From the NCBI GenBank assembly GCA_002748665.1, contig PDTB01000028.1, positions 1-53,008 on the forward strand: a stretch of DNA of 53,008 nucleotides, written 5' to 3'. Positions 15,508 through 24,345 of the stretch are shown here, piece after piece (positions within the stretch are counted from its first letter, which is position 1; each line of letters begins with the position of its first letter). The position numbers and the translations under genes are program-made. The notes under the pieces were generated by a model that had not been told where the DNA came from, searched no databases, and saw only the letters and a list, made by a program, of their open reading frames with translations. Origin of the DNA: Dethiosulfovibrio peptidovorans. Lineage in GTDB: Bacteria > Synergistota > Synergistia > Synergistales > Dethiosulfovibrionaceae.

Positions 15508-17901
15508 TCAGCGGAGAGTGTACCCCATCCCCTCCAGTCGGGAACGGACCTGACCGTGAATTTGGTCCACCTCCACGTCCTGCAGGGTTCTGTCGTTTCG
15601 ACGATAGGTCAGGGAAAAGGCCACGCTTCGCTGTCCCTCGGGGACCCCATCTCCTCGGTAGATATCGAAGAGATACACCGACGCCAGCAGATCTCCAGCG
15701 ACCGATCGAATGTGCTCGATCACCAAGGTCACCGGTGTGGACTCGTCAATCAGCAGAGAGACATCCCGAAAGACACCGGGATAGGCCGATCCCTGGATGA
15801 AACTCCGCTCTGGCTGAGGAACCAACGGCGCCAGATCAAACTCGAAACAATAAATCGGGCCATCCAGCCCCATCTTCTCTTGAATCTCCGGCTTGAGTCT
15901 GACGAGAAATCCCACGACAGCCCCATCATACACGATGTGGGCCGTTTGCCCAAGATGGCCGAAGGGCTCTTCTCCCTGGACGAACTCCAGAGAAATACCC
16001 CGCCCGAGGGCCAGGGATTGGATATCCGATTTAACGGAGAGCAGATCGTCCAGGAAGGCCTCCCCATAAGGGTTTCGACGGTCCTTCCCCACGAAAACCA
16101 AACCAGCGACCCGATCCCGTTCGACGAGTTTTTCCTGCACGACGGGGAAAATACGTCCGATCTCGAACAGCCGGACAGCCCCTCGCCATCCAGAACGGAC
16201 GGTCCGTTCAAGGGCCTCCATAAGCCCGGGAAGCATGGTCGAACGCATAACGGAGTTCTGGGCACTCAAGGGGTTGGTCAGAGACAGAAAATCCCCTCTG
16301 GGATCGTCCGTCAACCGAAGGAGCTCCGCGTATCGGGGAGAGTGAAAACTGTAGGAGACGACCTCCGTGTATCCCCGAGCTATGGCATGCACCCGAAGCT
16401 CTCGAACTGCGGACGTCACGGGATCCAGGCCACCAGAACCATGTGTACAGCCGGGGATCTTGGGGGTGATGTGGTCGTATCCCCGGATTCGGGCTACCTC
16501 CTCAATCAGATCTTCCTCAATAGCCATATCCGGCCTGAAAGACGGGATGACAAAACGACGGACGACTCCATCGTCATCCAGGGGGACCAGCCCCAGGCTA
16601 ACCAAAAGCGACGTCGCCTTGTCCATGTCGGCCCAACCCACGATCCGACGAAGTTTTTTCTCCGTCAATGTCGCCGTGACCGGCCGAGGAAGACCTCGGG
16701 TCGCCACGACGGCCCCAACCTCAGGAACACCACATCCCCAGCTTCGCAGGCACTCCACAGCGTAGGACAACGCCTCCTCGGGAAGGGAGGGATCCACTCC
16801 TCGGGCGAATCGATAGGACGCCTCGCTCGCAAGCCCCAGGTGTCGGGAGGTTCCCCCCACTCGGGGTGCGTCAAAGGACGCACTCTCCAGGAGAACCGTC
16901 GTGGTTCCATCGTGGATCTCCGAGTTCAGCCCCCCCATAACGCCGGCCAAGGCCACGATCTCATCGCCGCTACAGATAACCAGATCAGAGGACTGAAGTG
17001 TCCGTTCCTTGTGGTCCAGGGTGAGGAAAAGCTCCCCCTCCCGGGCGGCTCGAACCGAGATGGAGCTCCCGGGAAGACGATCCATATCGAAGCCATGGAG
17101 AGGTTGCCCCAAAGCCAACATGGTCAGGTTAGTCGCGTCCACCACGTTGTTCACCGGCCGAACACCGCACAAAGCCAGACGGATACGGACCGACAGAGGG
17201 GAGGGCGCGACAACGACATCCCGAACCATACCCATAGTGTAGAGGAGGCACCCATCGTCCTCCAGGGTAACGCCCCCGAAAGGACGGCTCCATGAGGGGG
17301 CACCGTCAAGTTGAACACGGGGCTTTTCCCGAACAATAGTCTCGGGAAACAGGGCGGCCACCTCTCGAACGACGCCTCTCATGCTCAGCATGTCCCCCCG
17401 GTTCGGCGTTATGGAGAGCTCCAGAAGAAGATCGTCCAACCCTAAAGCTCTCACCACATCCTGACCAGGCGAGAGATCGTCAGGAAGGATCAGAATTCCC
17501 TCCTCGATGGCTGCATCAGGAACGCCCAGTTCACGGGCCGAGAGCATCATGCCAGGACTGGCGATTCCGTCAAAATCTCGAACAGAAAGGACCATACCAT
17601 CCGCAAGAACCGAGCCCGGCGGTCCATAAGGGACCAGATCGCCGACGGTCACGTTTGTCGCAGCTGTGACACATTGAACCGCCCCATCTTGCCCCGTATT
17701 CAGGGTAACAACTTGAAGGGTTCCTTTGGTGGCATGGGGTTCTAAATGCGTCACCCGAGCAACCACAACTCCAGCCAATTTGCCACAAGGCCGATGGATT
17801 CTCTCAATCTCGTTCCCGGTCACGGTCAGCCTCTCGGCCACGGTATCTGGCGCTAGAGGCAAGTCCACCAGTTCGTTCAGCCAATTCCAAGAGACGAGCA
17901 T
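15508..17901 (-). CDS. pheT: Phenylalanyl-tRNA synthetase beta subunit
   Basis: A 797-residue partner of PheS in the (alpha-beta)2 synthetase. It carries the tRNA-binding OB domain (about residues 40-150), the B3/B4 editing domain, B5 domain and C-terminal FDX-ACB anticodon-binding domain (about the last 95 residues). Length is normal. The ATG at 17901 overlaps the pheS stop as TGATG and has GGAGGG seven bases upstream; a GTG three bases earlier is a weaker option. The overlap suits stoichiometric production of the two subunits. Confidence 0.96.
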   Translation of the reverse strand: MLVSWNWLNELVDLPLAPDTVAERLTVTGNEIERIHRPCGKLAGVVVARVTHLEPHATKGTLQVVTLNTGQDGAVQCVTAATNVTVGDLVPYGPPGSVLADGMVLSVRDFDGIASPGMMLSARELGVPDAAIEEGILILPDDLSPGQDVVRALGLDDLLLELSITPNRGDMLSMRGVVREVAALFPETIVREKPRVQLDGAPSWSRPFGGVTLEDDGCLLYTMGMVRDVVVAPSPLSVRIRLALCGVRPVNNVVDATNLTMLALGQPLHGFDMDRLPGSSISVRAAREGELFLTLDHKERTLQSSDLVICSGDEIVALAGVMGGLNSEIHDGTTTVLLESASFDAPRVGGTSRHLGLASEASYRFARGVDPSLPEEALSYAVECLRSWGCGVPEVGAVVATRGLPRPVTATLTEKKLRRIVGWADMDKATSLLVSLGLVPLDDDGVVRRFVIPSFRPDMAIEEDLIEEVARIRGYDHITPKIPGCTHGSGGLDPVTSAVRELRVHAIARGYTEVVSYSFHSPRYAELLRLTDDPRGDFLSLTNPLSAQNSVMRSTMLPGLMEALERTVRSGWRGAVRLFEIGRIFPVVQEKLVERDRVAGLVFVGKDRRNPYGEAFLDDLLSVKSDIQSLALGRGISLEFVQGEEPFGHLGQTAHIVYDGAVVGFLVRLKPEIQEKMGLDGPIYCFEFDLAPLVPQPERSFIQGSAYPGVFRDVSLLIDESTPVTLVIEHIRSVAGDLLASVYLFDIYRGDGVPEGQRSVAFSLTYRRNDRTLQDVEVDQIHGQVRSRLEGMGYTLR

Positions 17902-18941
17902 CACAGAGCCCTCCCAGAGAGAAGATACGACAGATCGCCCTCAAACAGAGGACGAAGATCCCGAATATCGTATTTAAGCATCGCAATTCTATCCAGTCCC
18001 ATCCCCCAGGCAAAGCCACTATAACGCTCAGGATCGACACCGCCGAATCGAAGCACATTAGGGTGGACCATCCCCATGCCGCCGATCTCCAGCCACCCAC
18101 TTCCCCGGCACACCCGACAGTCTGGGATCTTGCCGGAACAGGCGATACAGCGAATGTCCACCTCCATGGACGGCTCGGTGAAGGGGAAATAACTGGATCG
18201 ATATCGGGCTTCGACCGACCGGTCAAATACAGCCGAAAGCATCGCCTCCAAGCATCCCTTCAGGTGGGCGATGGAGATATCCTCCTCCACCAGAAGCCCC
18301 TCTATCTGGTGAAACATGGGAGAGTGGGTGGGGTCGCTATCCCGCCGATATACCTTACCCGGACAGGCAACCCGAAGAGGTGCCCCCATGGACAGCATCG
18401 ATCGAATCTGAACCGGTGACGTATGAGTCCGCAAAAGCCGTCCGTCGTCAAAGTAGAAAGTGTCCTGCATGTCCCTGGCCGGATGGTGAGCAGGGATGTT
18501 CAGTGCCTCGAAATTATGAAAATCGTCCTCCACCTCAGGGCCCAGAGCGACGGTGAATCCCAATCCGGCGAGGACCTCCACCACGTCGTACATCACCTGC
18601 ATAACGGGGTGGACTCCGCCAACGGGCCGTCCCCGTCCAGGCTGGGTGACATCGACAAAATCCTGCATCTCCTGACGCTGACGATCAGCCTTTTCGGCCT
18701 GAGCCGTACGTTGCGTCAACGCATCCTCCAACTCGTTTTTGAGGCTGTTGATGAACTGACCGGCCTGAGGACGCTCCTCTTGAGAAAGGCTTCCCAGAGA
18801 TTTGAGCAAAGCGGTAACCCGCCCCTTTTTCCCTAAATAACAAACCCGAATGTTCTTCAGGTCATGAACGTTCTCGACATGCTCCAATTCAGCCAGAAAG
18901 GCTCTCCGTATCTCTGCTATCTCGTTTGATAACTGACTCAC
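17901..18941 (-). CDS. pheS: Phenylalanyl-tRNA synthetase alpha subunit
   Basis: The class II catalytic subunit, 346 residues. An N-terminal coiled coil (about 1-90) is followed by the catalytic core with motif 2 (RRDSDPTHSPMFHQIEG) and the C-terminal motif 3 region GFAWGMGLDRIAML. Cysteine pairs are present in CIACSGKIPDCRVC, in a short insertion found in some PheS proteins. GTG at 18941 directly follows the ktrA TAG, with GGGGAGG six bases upstream. Confidence 0.96.
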   Translation of the reverse strand: MSQLSNEIAEIRRAFLAELEHVENVHDLKNIRVCYLGKKGRVTALLKSLGSLSQEERPQAGQFINSLKNELEDALTQRTAQAEKADRQRQEMQDFVDVTQPGRGRPVGGVHPVMQVMYDVVEVLAGLGFTVALGPEVEDDFHNFEALNIPAHHPARDMQDTFYFDDGRLLRTHTSPVQIRSMLSMGAPLRVACPGKVYRRDSDPTHSPMFHQIEGLLVEEDISIAHLKGCLEAMLSAVFDRSVEARYRSSYFPFTEPSMEVDIRCIACSGKIPDCRVCRGSGWLEIGGMGMVHPNVLRFGGVDPERYSGFAWGMGLDRIAMLKYDIRDLRPLFEGDLSYLLSGRAL

Positions 18942-19631
18942 CTAAACCTCCCCTTCCGACGGTCTGTCCTGAACTCTTTCCACCCAAGACTCCAGCCTTT
19001 TCCGATCCCCTACCAAAAGCAGTCGATCACCGTTTTGGATCGTCTCTGCAGGATTGGGAAGGATTTTACCGCCTCCTCGGTCCAAAAGGAGGACCATAGC
19101 ACCGTATTTTTCTTGAAAATTCACATCGACCAGCGACTTACCCATCATCTCGGGCAAGGGAGCCAGCTCACCAACGATGTACTCGTTCCCCGGAATCTGG
19201 GAAAAATTCGTCAACCAGGGATGAATGAACTGATCAGCCAGGCGAGCTCCCATGTCCCTCTCGGGAAAGATCACCCGATGAGCACCCACCCGAGCCAGCA
19301 CTCTGGCATGAAGGGCCGTCTGGGCTCGGGCGACGACCTGCCCGATGTTGAGCCCTTTCAGAAGGGCCGTCGTCAGGATACTGGCCTCGATATTCTCGCC
19401 GATGGCCACAACCGCCACGTTGGCCTCCTTCGCCCCGACCTTGATCAAAGCGTCCTCGTCAGTGGCGTCAAGCTCGGCAGCGTAGTCCACCAGATCGGCA
19501 ACCCCTGCCACCCTATCGTGAAGCTCATCCACCGCAACCACCCTCTGTCCCAAAGCCACTAAGCGCTCGCACAGAGAAAAACCGAAACGGCCCAACCCGA
19601 CCACGAAGTAGGTTCGAACCTCTTGAGACAC
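18942..19631 (-). CDS. ktrA: Potassium uptake regulatory subunit KtrA/TrkA (RCK protein)
   Basis: A cytoplasmic gating ring subunit of about 229 residues. The N-terminal RCK_N Rossmann domain shows VVGLGRFG (glycine motif) and an acidic end of strand 2 (VVAVDE); the RCK_C domain occupies the last 80 residues. It has a single RCK unit, so KtrA-type rather than the duplicated E. coli TrkA. It binds nucleotide and regulates the KtrB pore encoded just upstream. I prefer GTG at 19631 (AAGGG about ten bases upstream) over GTG at 19640, which abuts the site. Confidence 0.9.
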   Translation of the reverse strand: MSQEVRTYFVVGLGRFGFSLCERLVALGQRVVAVDELHDRVAGVADLVDYAAELDATDEDALIKVGAKEANVAVVAIGENIEASILTTALLKGLNIGQVVARAQTALHARVLARVGAHRVIFPERDMGARLADQFIHPWLTNFSQIPGNEYIVGELAPLPEMMGKSLVDVNFQEKYGAMVLLLDRGGGKILPNPAETIQNGDRLLLVGDRKRLESWVERVQDRPSEGEV

Positions 19632-19645
19632 GGATATCACCCTTT

Positions 19646-20965
19646 CTATCCGATGGATACAGGCGCCTCGGCATAGGTCACCGTATGGGACGTTTCCTTA
19701 TGCAAAACGCTGAACATGAAGGTGAGAATACCGACCCGCCCCCAAAACATCAACAGGATCAATTCGCATTTTCCGATCCAGGAGAGCTCCGAGGTTATGC
19801 CCATCGACAGGCCGACGGTCCCCAGGGCCGAGACAACCTCGAAGACCAGGCTCCTAAAGGACAGGGACTCACTCAGGCTGATGAGCAATATCCCTGCCAC
19901 CAGAGTGATCATGTACAGAATCGCCAGCATCATAGCCTGCAAAACGGTGCTCTGAGCCACAGTTCGACGCCAGAGGACCAGCTGAGACTCTCCCCTGGTG
20001 TTGAAAAACGCCGAGGACATGAGCAAACCAAAGGTGGTCGTCTTCATACCGCCCCCCGTCGAGCCCGGCGAAGCCCCAATGACCATGAGCAGCATAATGA
20101 CAAAGACTCCCACGGAGGAGAGATCTCCCATGGAGATCGTGTTGAAACCCGCGGTTCTGGGGGTCACCGAACAAAACAGGGCGTTCCAGAGCTTCAGGGC
20201 AGGCGAGAACCCCGCAAGCCCGCGAGTCCACTCGGTAAGGGCCAGTATAGCTGTCCCAGACAGAATCAAGGCCACGGTAAGGACCAGCACCAACCTCGTA
20301 TGGACCGATAACCGCCGCCGATACCGGAAACGGCTCCATAGCTCCCAGAGGACCACGAACCCTACTCCTCCAAGGACGATGAGGACCATCACCACGCCGG
20401 AGACGAACCATCCCGACGTGAATCGGGCCAGACTGTCGGAAAACGGCGAAAAACCAGCGTTGCAGAAGGCACTCACGCTATGAAAGAGAGCATACCAGAG
20501 GGACGTCCCTACATCGAATCTCTGGTGAAATCCGAAGAAAAGAGGGATCATACAGACTCCCTCGATCAGGAGCGTCATCTTGACGATCCTGGCCACCAGA
20601 CGAACGGCACCGGAGGGGCCTCTCAAGCCTATGCTCCCGGCGAACAAAAGTCGTTCCCGAATGCCGATATGACGCCGGAACAGGAGAAGGGCGAATGTAG
20701 CTGCGGTCATCACTCCCAGCCCCCCCAACTGAATGAGCGCTAACAATATCCATTGGGACGGAACACTCAGCCCCGTGCCGGTGTCCACCACCGTCAACCC
20801 CGTAACACACACCGCCGAGGTAGAGGTAAACAGAGCATCCAAAACAGACAGAGGCTGCCCTCCCCAACGATTACAGCCCCATAGCAGAAGGGCTCCTATC
20901 ACAATTAATGATAGGAACCCTCCGACGATAACCCGTTCAACCCGTATGGCGCTGTAGGTTTTCAC
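19646..20965 (-). CDS. ktrB: Potassium uptake pore subunit KtrB/TrkH
   Basis: A 439-residue inner-membrane protein of the SKT family. Four pore loops with the expected selectivity glycines are visible: TSAVCVTGL, HSVSAFCNAGF, SVTPRTAGFNT and SALGTVGLSMG. Length and the partner KtrA indicate a Ktr-type, often sodium-stimulated, potassium transporter. The GTG start shares a base with the rplT stop (TAGTG). It therefore appears to be coupled to ribosomal protein L20 translation, an unusual position. Confidence 0.92.
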   Translation of the reverse strand: MKTYSAIRVERVIVGGFLSLIVIGALLLWGCNRWGGQPLSVLDALFTSTSAVCVTGLTVVDTGTGLSVPSQWILLALIQLGGLGVMTAATFALLLFRRHIGIRERLLFAGSIGLRGPSGAVRLVARIVKMTLLIEGVCMIPLFFGFHQRFDVGTSLWYALFHSVSAFCNAGFSPFSDSLARFTSGWFVSGVVMVLIVLGGVGFVVLWELWSRFRYRRRLSVHTRLVLVLTVALILSGTAILALTEWTRGLAGFSPALKLWNALFCSVTPRTAGFNTISMGDLSSVGVFVIMLLMVIGASPGSTGGGMKTTTFGLLMSSAFFNTRGESQLVLWRRTVAQSTVLQAMMLAILYMITLVAGILLISLSESLSFRSLVFEVVSALGTVGLSMGITSELSWIGKCELILLMFWGRVGILTFMFSVLHKETSHTVTYAEAPVSIG

Positions 20966-21321
20966 TATACCTGGAGAGCCTCTTTGGCTTTCACGGCCAG
21001 AGCCTCGAAGGCAGGCATATCGTTCACGGCCAGATCAGCCAACATCTTTCGGTTAATCTGGATATCAGCTTTTTTCAAGCCGTTGATAAGGGAGCTGTAG
21101 TTCAGCTCGTGCATCCGAGCGGCGGCGTTGATTCTGGTGATCCAGAGCCTTCGGAAATCACGTTTTTTGAGCTTTCGATCAGCGTACATACTGGTCAGAG
21201 AGTGAAGGTACGCCTCCCTGGCCCGGCGGTAGACGTTCTTCTTTCGCCCGAAGTAGCCCTTGGTGATGGAAAAAAGTTTTTTTCTCTTTCTATCGCTTGA
21301 ACTTGCTGCTTTGACACGCAT
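20965..21321 (-). CDS. rplT: 50S ribosomal protein L20
   Basis: A 118-residue, very basic protein that binds 23S rRNA early in assembly. The sequence contains the family segments [14 protein letters not shown] and [10 protein letters not shown]. Length is normal. In many bacteria L20 represses its own infC-rpmI-rplT operon. GAGGTG lies upstream of the ATG. Confidence 0.97.
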   Translation of the reverse strand: MRVKAASSSDRKRKKLFSITKGYFGRKKNVYRRAREAYLHSLTSMYADRKLKKRDFRRLWITRINAAARMHELNYSSLINGLKKADIQINRKMLADLAVNDMPAFEALAVKAKEALQV

Positions 21322-21353
21322 GACACGTCACCTCTCGATACAAATCTGCCCAA

Positions 21354-21551
21354 TCAGGCGTAGGGCATGAGCTTCTTCATGGTCTCCGTCAGGGTATCGT
21401 TCAGGATACCGTTTTGACGAAGCCGCCGAAGCCGTCGGGAGTTTTTGGTCTTCAAGAGATGAGAGCGACCACATTTTTTGTAGGACACTTTACCTCCGGC
21501 AGAGAAGGAAAAACGCTTCTTGGCGCCGGAATGGGTTTTCATCTTAGGCAT
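21354..21551 (-). CDS. rpmI: 50S ribosomal protein L35
   Basis: 65 residues, MPKMKTHSGAKKRF at the N-terminus and basic throughout, as in the family. The ATG at 21551 is preceded by AAGGAGG at good spacing; a longer frame starting at 21578 is not supported. Middle gene of infC-rpmI-rplT. Confidence 0.97.
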   Translation of the reverse strand: MPKMKTHSGAKKRFSFSAGGKVSYKKCGRSHLLKTKNSRRLRRLRQNGILNDTLTETMKKLMPYA

Positions 21552-21604
21552 GGGGATACCCTCCTTACAACATATCAATCCCCGCAGGGGTCAATTCTGA
21601 CAAA

Positions 21605-22168
21605 TTATTCCTCTCCAGACGCCCGTTTGGCGCCCGCTTCTTTCTGCTGAGGGGTGGGCGTCAGCATCATCCGCATATACCGCCCCTCCATTCGGGGATA
21701 GCCCTCCACCTTGCCCAGGTCTTCGCAGTCCTTGGAAACCCTGTCCAAGACCTCTTTTCCTCGGTCAAGAAAGGCCATCTCCCGCCCTCGAAAGAAGATC
21801 GACACCTTAACTCGATGACCGTTCTCCAGGAAACTCCTGATGGCCTTGGTTTTGAAATTGTAGTCGTGTTCGTCGATCTTGGGACGCATCTTCATCTCTT
21901 TGAGGGTCTGTGTCTTCTGCTTCTTTCGGGCGTCCTTCTCCCGCTTCTGCTGCTGGTACCGGAACTTCCCGTAATCCAGAATGCGACACACCGGCGGCTT
22001 AGCATCGGGGGCCACCTCGACCAGATCCAGATCCTTGGAGATCGCGATTTCCTGGGCCTCGTCTATGGACAACACCCCTACCTTGCTCCCCTGATCGTCG
22101 ATGACCAGAACCTCCTTAGCGGAGATCTCTTCGTTGACCCTCGGCTCGTCAGAAAGTTTCTTAGCTAT
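21605..22168 (-). CDS. infC: Translation initiation factor IF-3, with predicted AUA start codon
   Basis: IF-3 of 187 residues, which binds the 30S subunit and checks start-codon pairing. The N-domain has VNEEISAKEV and PPVCRILDYGKF; the C-domain follows a lysine-rich linker. The first conventional in-frame start is GTG at 22075, but homology clearly begins upstream (RVNEEI is a family hallmark). The frame extends back to a TGA, with ACC GTT ATA GCT AAG following it. GGAGGTG lies about nine bases before the ATA at 22168, so ATA is the best initiator. Non-canonical starts in infC are known to allow autoregulation, because IF-3 rejects them. Confidence 0.93.
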   Translation of the reverse strand: MAKKLSDEPRVNEEISAKEVLVIDDQGSKVGVLSIDEAQEIAISKDLDLVEVAPDAKPPVCRILDYGKFRYQQQKREKDARKKQKTQTLKEMKMRPKIDEHDYNFKTKAIRSFLENGHRVKVSIFFRGREMAFLDRGKEVLDRVSKDCEDLGKVEGYPRMEGRYMRMMLTPTPQQKEAGAKRASGEE

Positions 22169-22198
22169 AACGGTTCACCTCCATAAAAAATACACGTT

Positions 22199-22220
22199 AA
22201 AGAAGGGGCCACAGGGCCCC
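22199..22220 (-). terminator. Stem-loop upstream of infC, possible attenuator
   Basis: On the minus strand a GC-only stem GGGGCC/GGCCCC (22205-22210 with 22215-22220) with a four-base loop is followed by TTCTTT, then about 30 bases later the infC start. It resembles a weak intrinsic terminator between thrS and infC. Placement fits an attenuator in the leader of the IF-3/L35/L20 operon, but a competing fold was not worked out. Confidence 0.45.
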
Positions 22221-22360
22221 CTCAATACAGACGATAGATAGACAAAACTACCTGTTCGCCGAAAAAACCAGATAACTGCTTCTGCGTCATCAGGTGAGGA
22301 GGGAACCCCTTCTTCTTCCGTAATGTATATAACGAGGGTATGATACCATCTACTCCACCG

Positions 22361-24274
22361 TTAGGCAAGTGGTGTCGAAAGAGGATTAAGCTGGCCCTCC
22401 AGGTGGGTGATCAGATCCTCCACCATCATGGACCCCAGATCCCCCTCAGAACGATCACGAACAGCTACCGTGCCTGAATCCCGCTCCTTGTCGCCGACGA
22501 CGAGCATAAAGGGAACCTTCTCCATCTGAGCATCACGGATCTTCCTGCCAAGCTTCTCATCTCGAAGATCGAGCTCGACCCGATAATCCAGGGCCTCAAG
22601 TTTTCTCATGAGCTCAAGAGCATACTCCCTGTGATCCTCACTCACGGCCAGGATCTTCAACTGAACCGGCGCGATCCAGAAGGGGAAGGCACCAGCGTAG
22701 TGCTCGATAAGGATGCCGAGGAAGCGCTCCAGGCTGCCCAGAATTGTTCGATGAAGCATGGCGGGGCGATGTTCTTTGCCGTCGGATCCAATGTAGGTGA
22801 TATCGAATTTCTCGGGCATCTGAAAATCGAGCTGTATCGTGCCGCACTGCCACGTCCGCCCGATACAGTCCTCCAGGTGGAAGTCTATCTTGGGACCGTA
22901 GAACGCCCCATCACCGGGATTGAGGACATATTCAGTGCCCCGGGCCTCCAGAACCTCCTGAAGGGACTTCTCCGCCAAATCCCACAGCTCGTCCGATCCC
23001 ATCGAGTTCTCCGGCCTTGTAGACAGCTCCACATGGTATTTAAAACCAAAGATATTCGAGTAGGTATAGTCCACCATGTCCATGATCAGAGATACCTCAT
23101 CGGCAATCTGATCGGGCATACAGTAGTGATGGGCGTCATCCTGGGTAAAGCAACGCACTCTCATGAGCCCGTGCAGCACGCCGGACTTCTCGTGACGGTG
23201 TACCACCCCCAACTCCGCCATTCGCATGGGGAGGTCTCGATAGCTGTGGAGGTCCGCGTTGTAGACCAGGATACCGCCGGGACAGTTCATGGGTTTGATG
23301 GCATACGGCTGCTCGTCAATCTCGGTAAAATACATATTGTCCTGGTAATGGTCCCAATGGCCTGACTGCATCCACAGATCTCGGTTGAGGATGAGAGGCG
23401 TCCTGATCTCATCATAGCCGTTTCGGCGATGATGCTTGCGCCAAAAGTCCACCAGGGTGTTGATAACGACCATGCCTTTGGGGTGAAAGAAAGGGAAACC
23501 GGGCCCTTCCCTGTGAAGGGAGAAAAGACCAAGTTCACGACCGAGCTTGCGATGATCCCTCTTTCGGGCTTCCTCCATACGACGAATATATTCGTCCAAC
23601 TCCTCCTTAGACGGAAAGGCCGTGCCGTAAATTCGGGTCAACATGATGTTGTTCTCATCGCCACGCCAATAGGCACCGGCTACGGAGAGAAGCTTGAAAT
23701 TCTTCAGAAACCGGGTGTTTGGAACGTGAGGGCCTCGACAGAGATCTACGTATTCCTCCTGCCAGTAGACGTTGACCGAGCTGTCCTCGACCGCCTCCAG
23801 GATCTCCACCTTGTACGGATTCTTCCTCTCCCTGAAGAGATCGACAGCCTCCTCGATGGGGAGCCGCACCCTCGTCAGGGGAACGGCTTTTTTCACGATA
23901 CGATGCATCTCCTTCTCTAAAGCCGGAAAATCAGCCTCGGAGATGGGCTCCTTAAACTCGATATCGTAGTAGAAGCCGTCCTTGATCACCGGCCCGATAG
24001 CCACGACGGCACCGGGAAAGAGCCTCGTTACCGCCTGGGCCAGCAGATGGGCTGTCGAGTGGCGCAGAATTTCCAGTCCTTCCTCGGAGTTTGAGATAAC
24101 AGGCTCAACCGTAGCGTCACACTTTATCGGTACATTCAGGTCTAAAAGCTCCCCGTTGACCTTGGCTGCCAAGGCTCCCTTATCCTGTTTAAACTTTTTC
24201 AGAATATCGCCAGCCAACATGGGGTCTGCTTCCAAGACCTGACCATCAACATCGGAAAAACGAATCACGTCCAT
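22361..24274 (-). CDS. thrS: Threonyl-tRNA synthetase
   Basis: A 637-residue class II synthetase with an N-terminal TGS domain (MDVIRFSDVDG onward), the second editing domain with its HxxxH site (HSTAH), and the catalytic core. Zinc ligands are seen in MNCPGG (Cys about 328), DAHHYC (His about 380) and MLHRTILGS (His about 505). A C-terminal anticodon-binding domain follows. The ATG at 24274 has an AAGG site upstream. An in-frame extension to 24505 would overlap dut by 180 bases and shows no TGS homology, so I reject it. Confidence 0.96.
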   Translation of the reverse strand: MDVIRFSDVDGQVLEADPMLAGDILKKFKQDKGALAAKVNGELLDLNVPIKCDATVEPVISNSEEGLEILRHSTAHLLAQAVTRLFPGAVVAIGPVIKDGFYYDIEFKEPISEADFPALEKEMHRIVKKAVPLTRVRLPIEEAVDLFRERKNPYKVEILEAVEDSSVNVYWQEEYVDLCRGPHVPNTRFLKNFKLLSVAGAYWRGDENNIMLTRIYGTAFPSKEELDEYIRRMEEARKRDHRKLGRELGLFSLHREGPGFPFFHPKGMVVINTLVDFWRKHHRRNGYDEIRTPLILNRDLWMQSGHWDHYQDNMYFTEIDEQPYAIKPMNCPGGILVYNADLHSYRDLPMRMAELGVVHRHEKSGVLHGLMRVRCFTQDDAHHYCMPDQIADEVSLIMDMVDYTYSNIFGFKYHVELSTRPENSMGSDELWDLAEKSLQEVLEARGTEYVLNPGDGAFYGPKIDFHLEDCIGRTWQCGTIQLDFQMPEKFDITYIGSDGKEHRPAMLHRTILGSLERFLGILIEHYAGAFPFWIAPVQLKILAVSEDHREYALELMRKLEALDYRVELDLRDEKLGRKIRDAQMEKVPFMLVVGDKERDSGTVAVRDRSEGDLGSMMVEDLITHLEGQLNPLSTPLA

Positions 24275-24276
24275 CC

Positions 24277-24345
24277 CCTGCCTTTCTTCCGAGCGGAGCC
24301 CCTCGCTCCGCCGCTCTCGACGACCCCTACGATGGGTCGTCGTCC
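24277..24345 (-). promoter_or_regulatory. Two tandem hairpins between dut and thrS
   Basis: Minus-strand GACGACCC pairs with GGGTCGTC around ATCGTA, overlapping the dut stop codon. Immediately after it GCGGAGC pairs with GCTCCGC. Neither is followed by a U-tract, so terminator function is unlikely; an mRNA processing or stability role is possible. No T-box features were noticed in this short 52-base gap. Confidence 0.4.

Noticed and set aside
15484-17295. 603-codon plus-strand open frame opposite pheT
   Set aside because: It lies entirely antisense to a well-supported pheT, has no recognisable domains and low-complexity composition; it is a mirror of the real codon usage.
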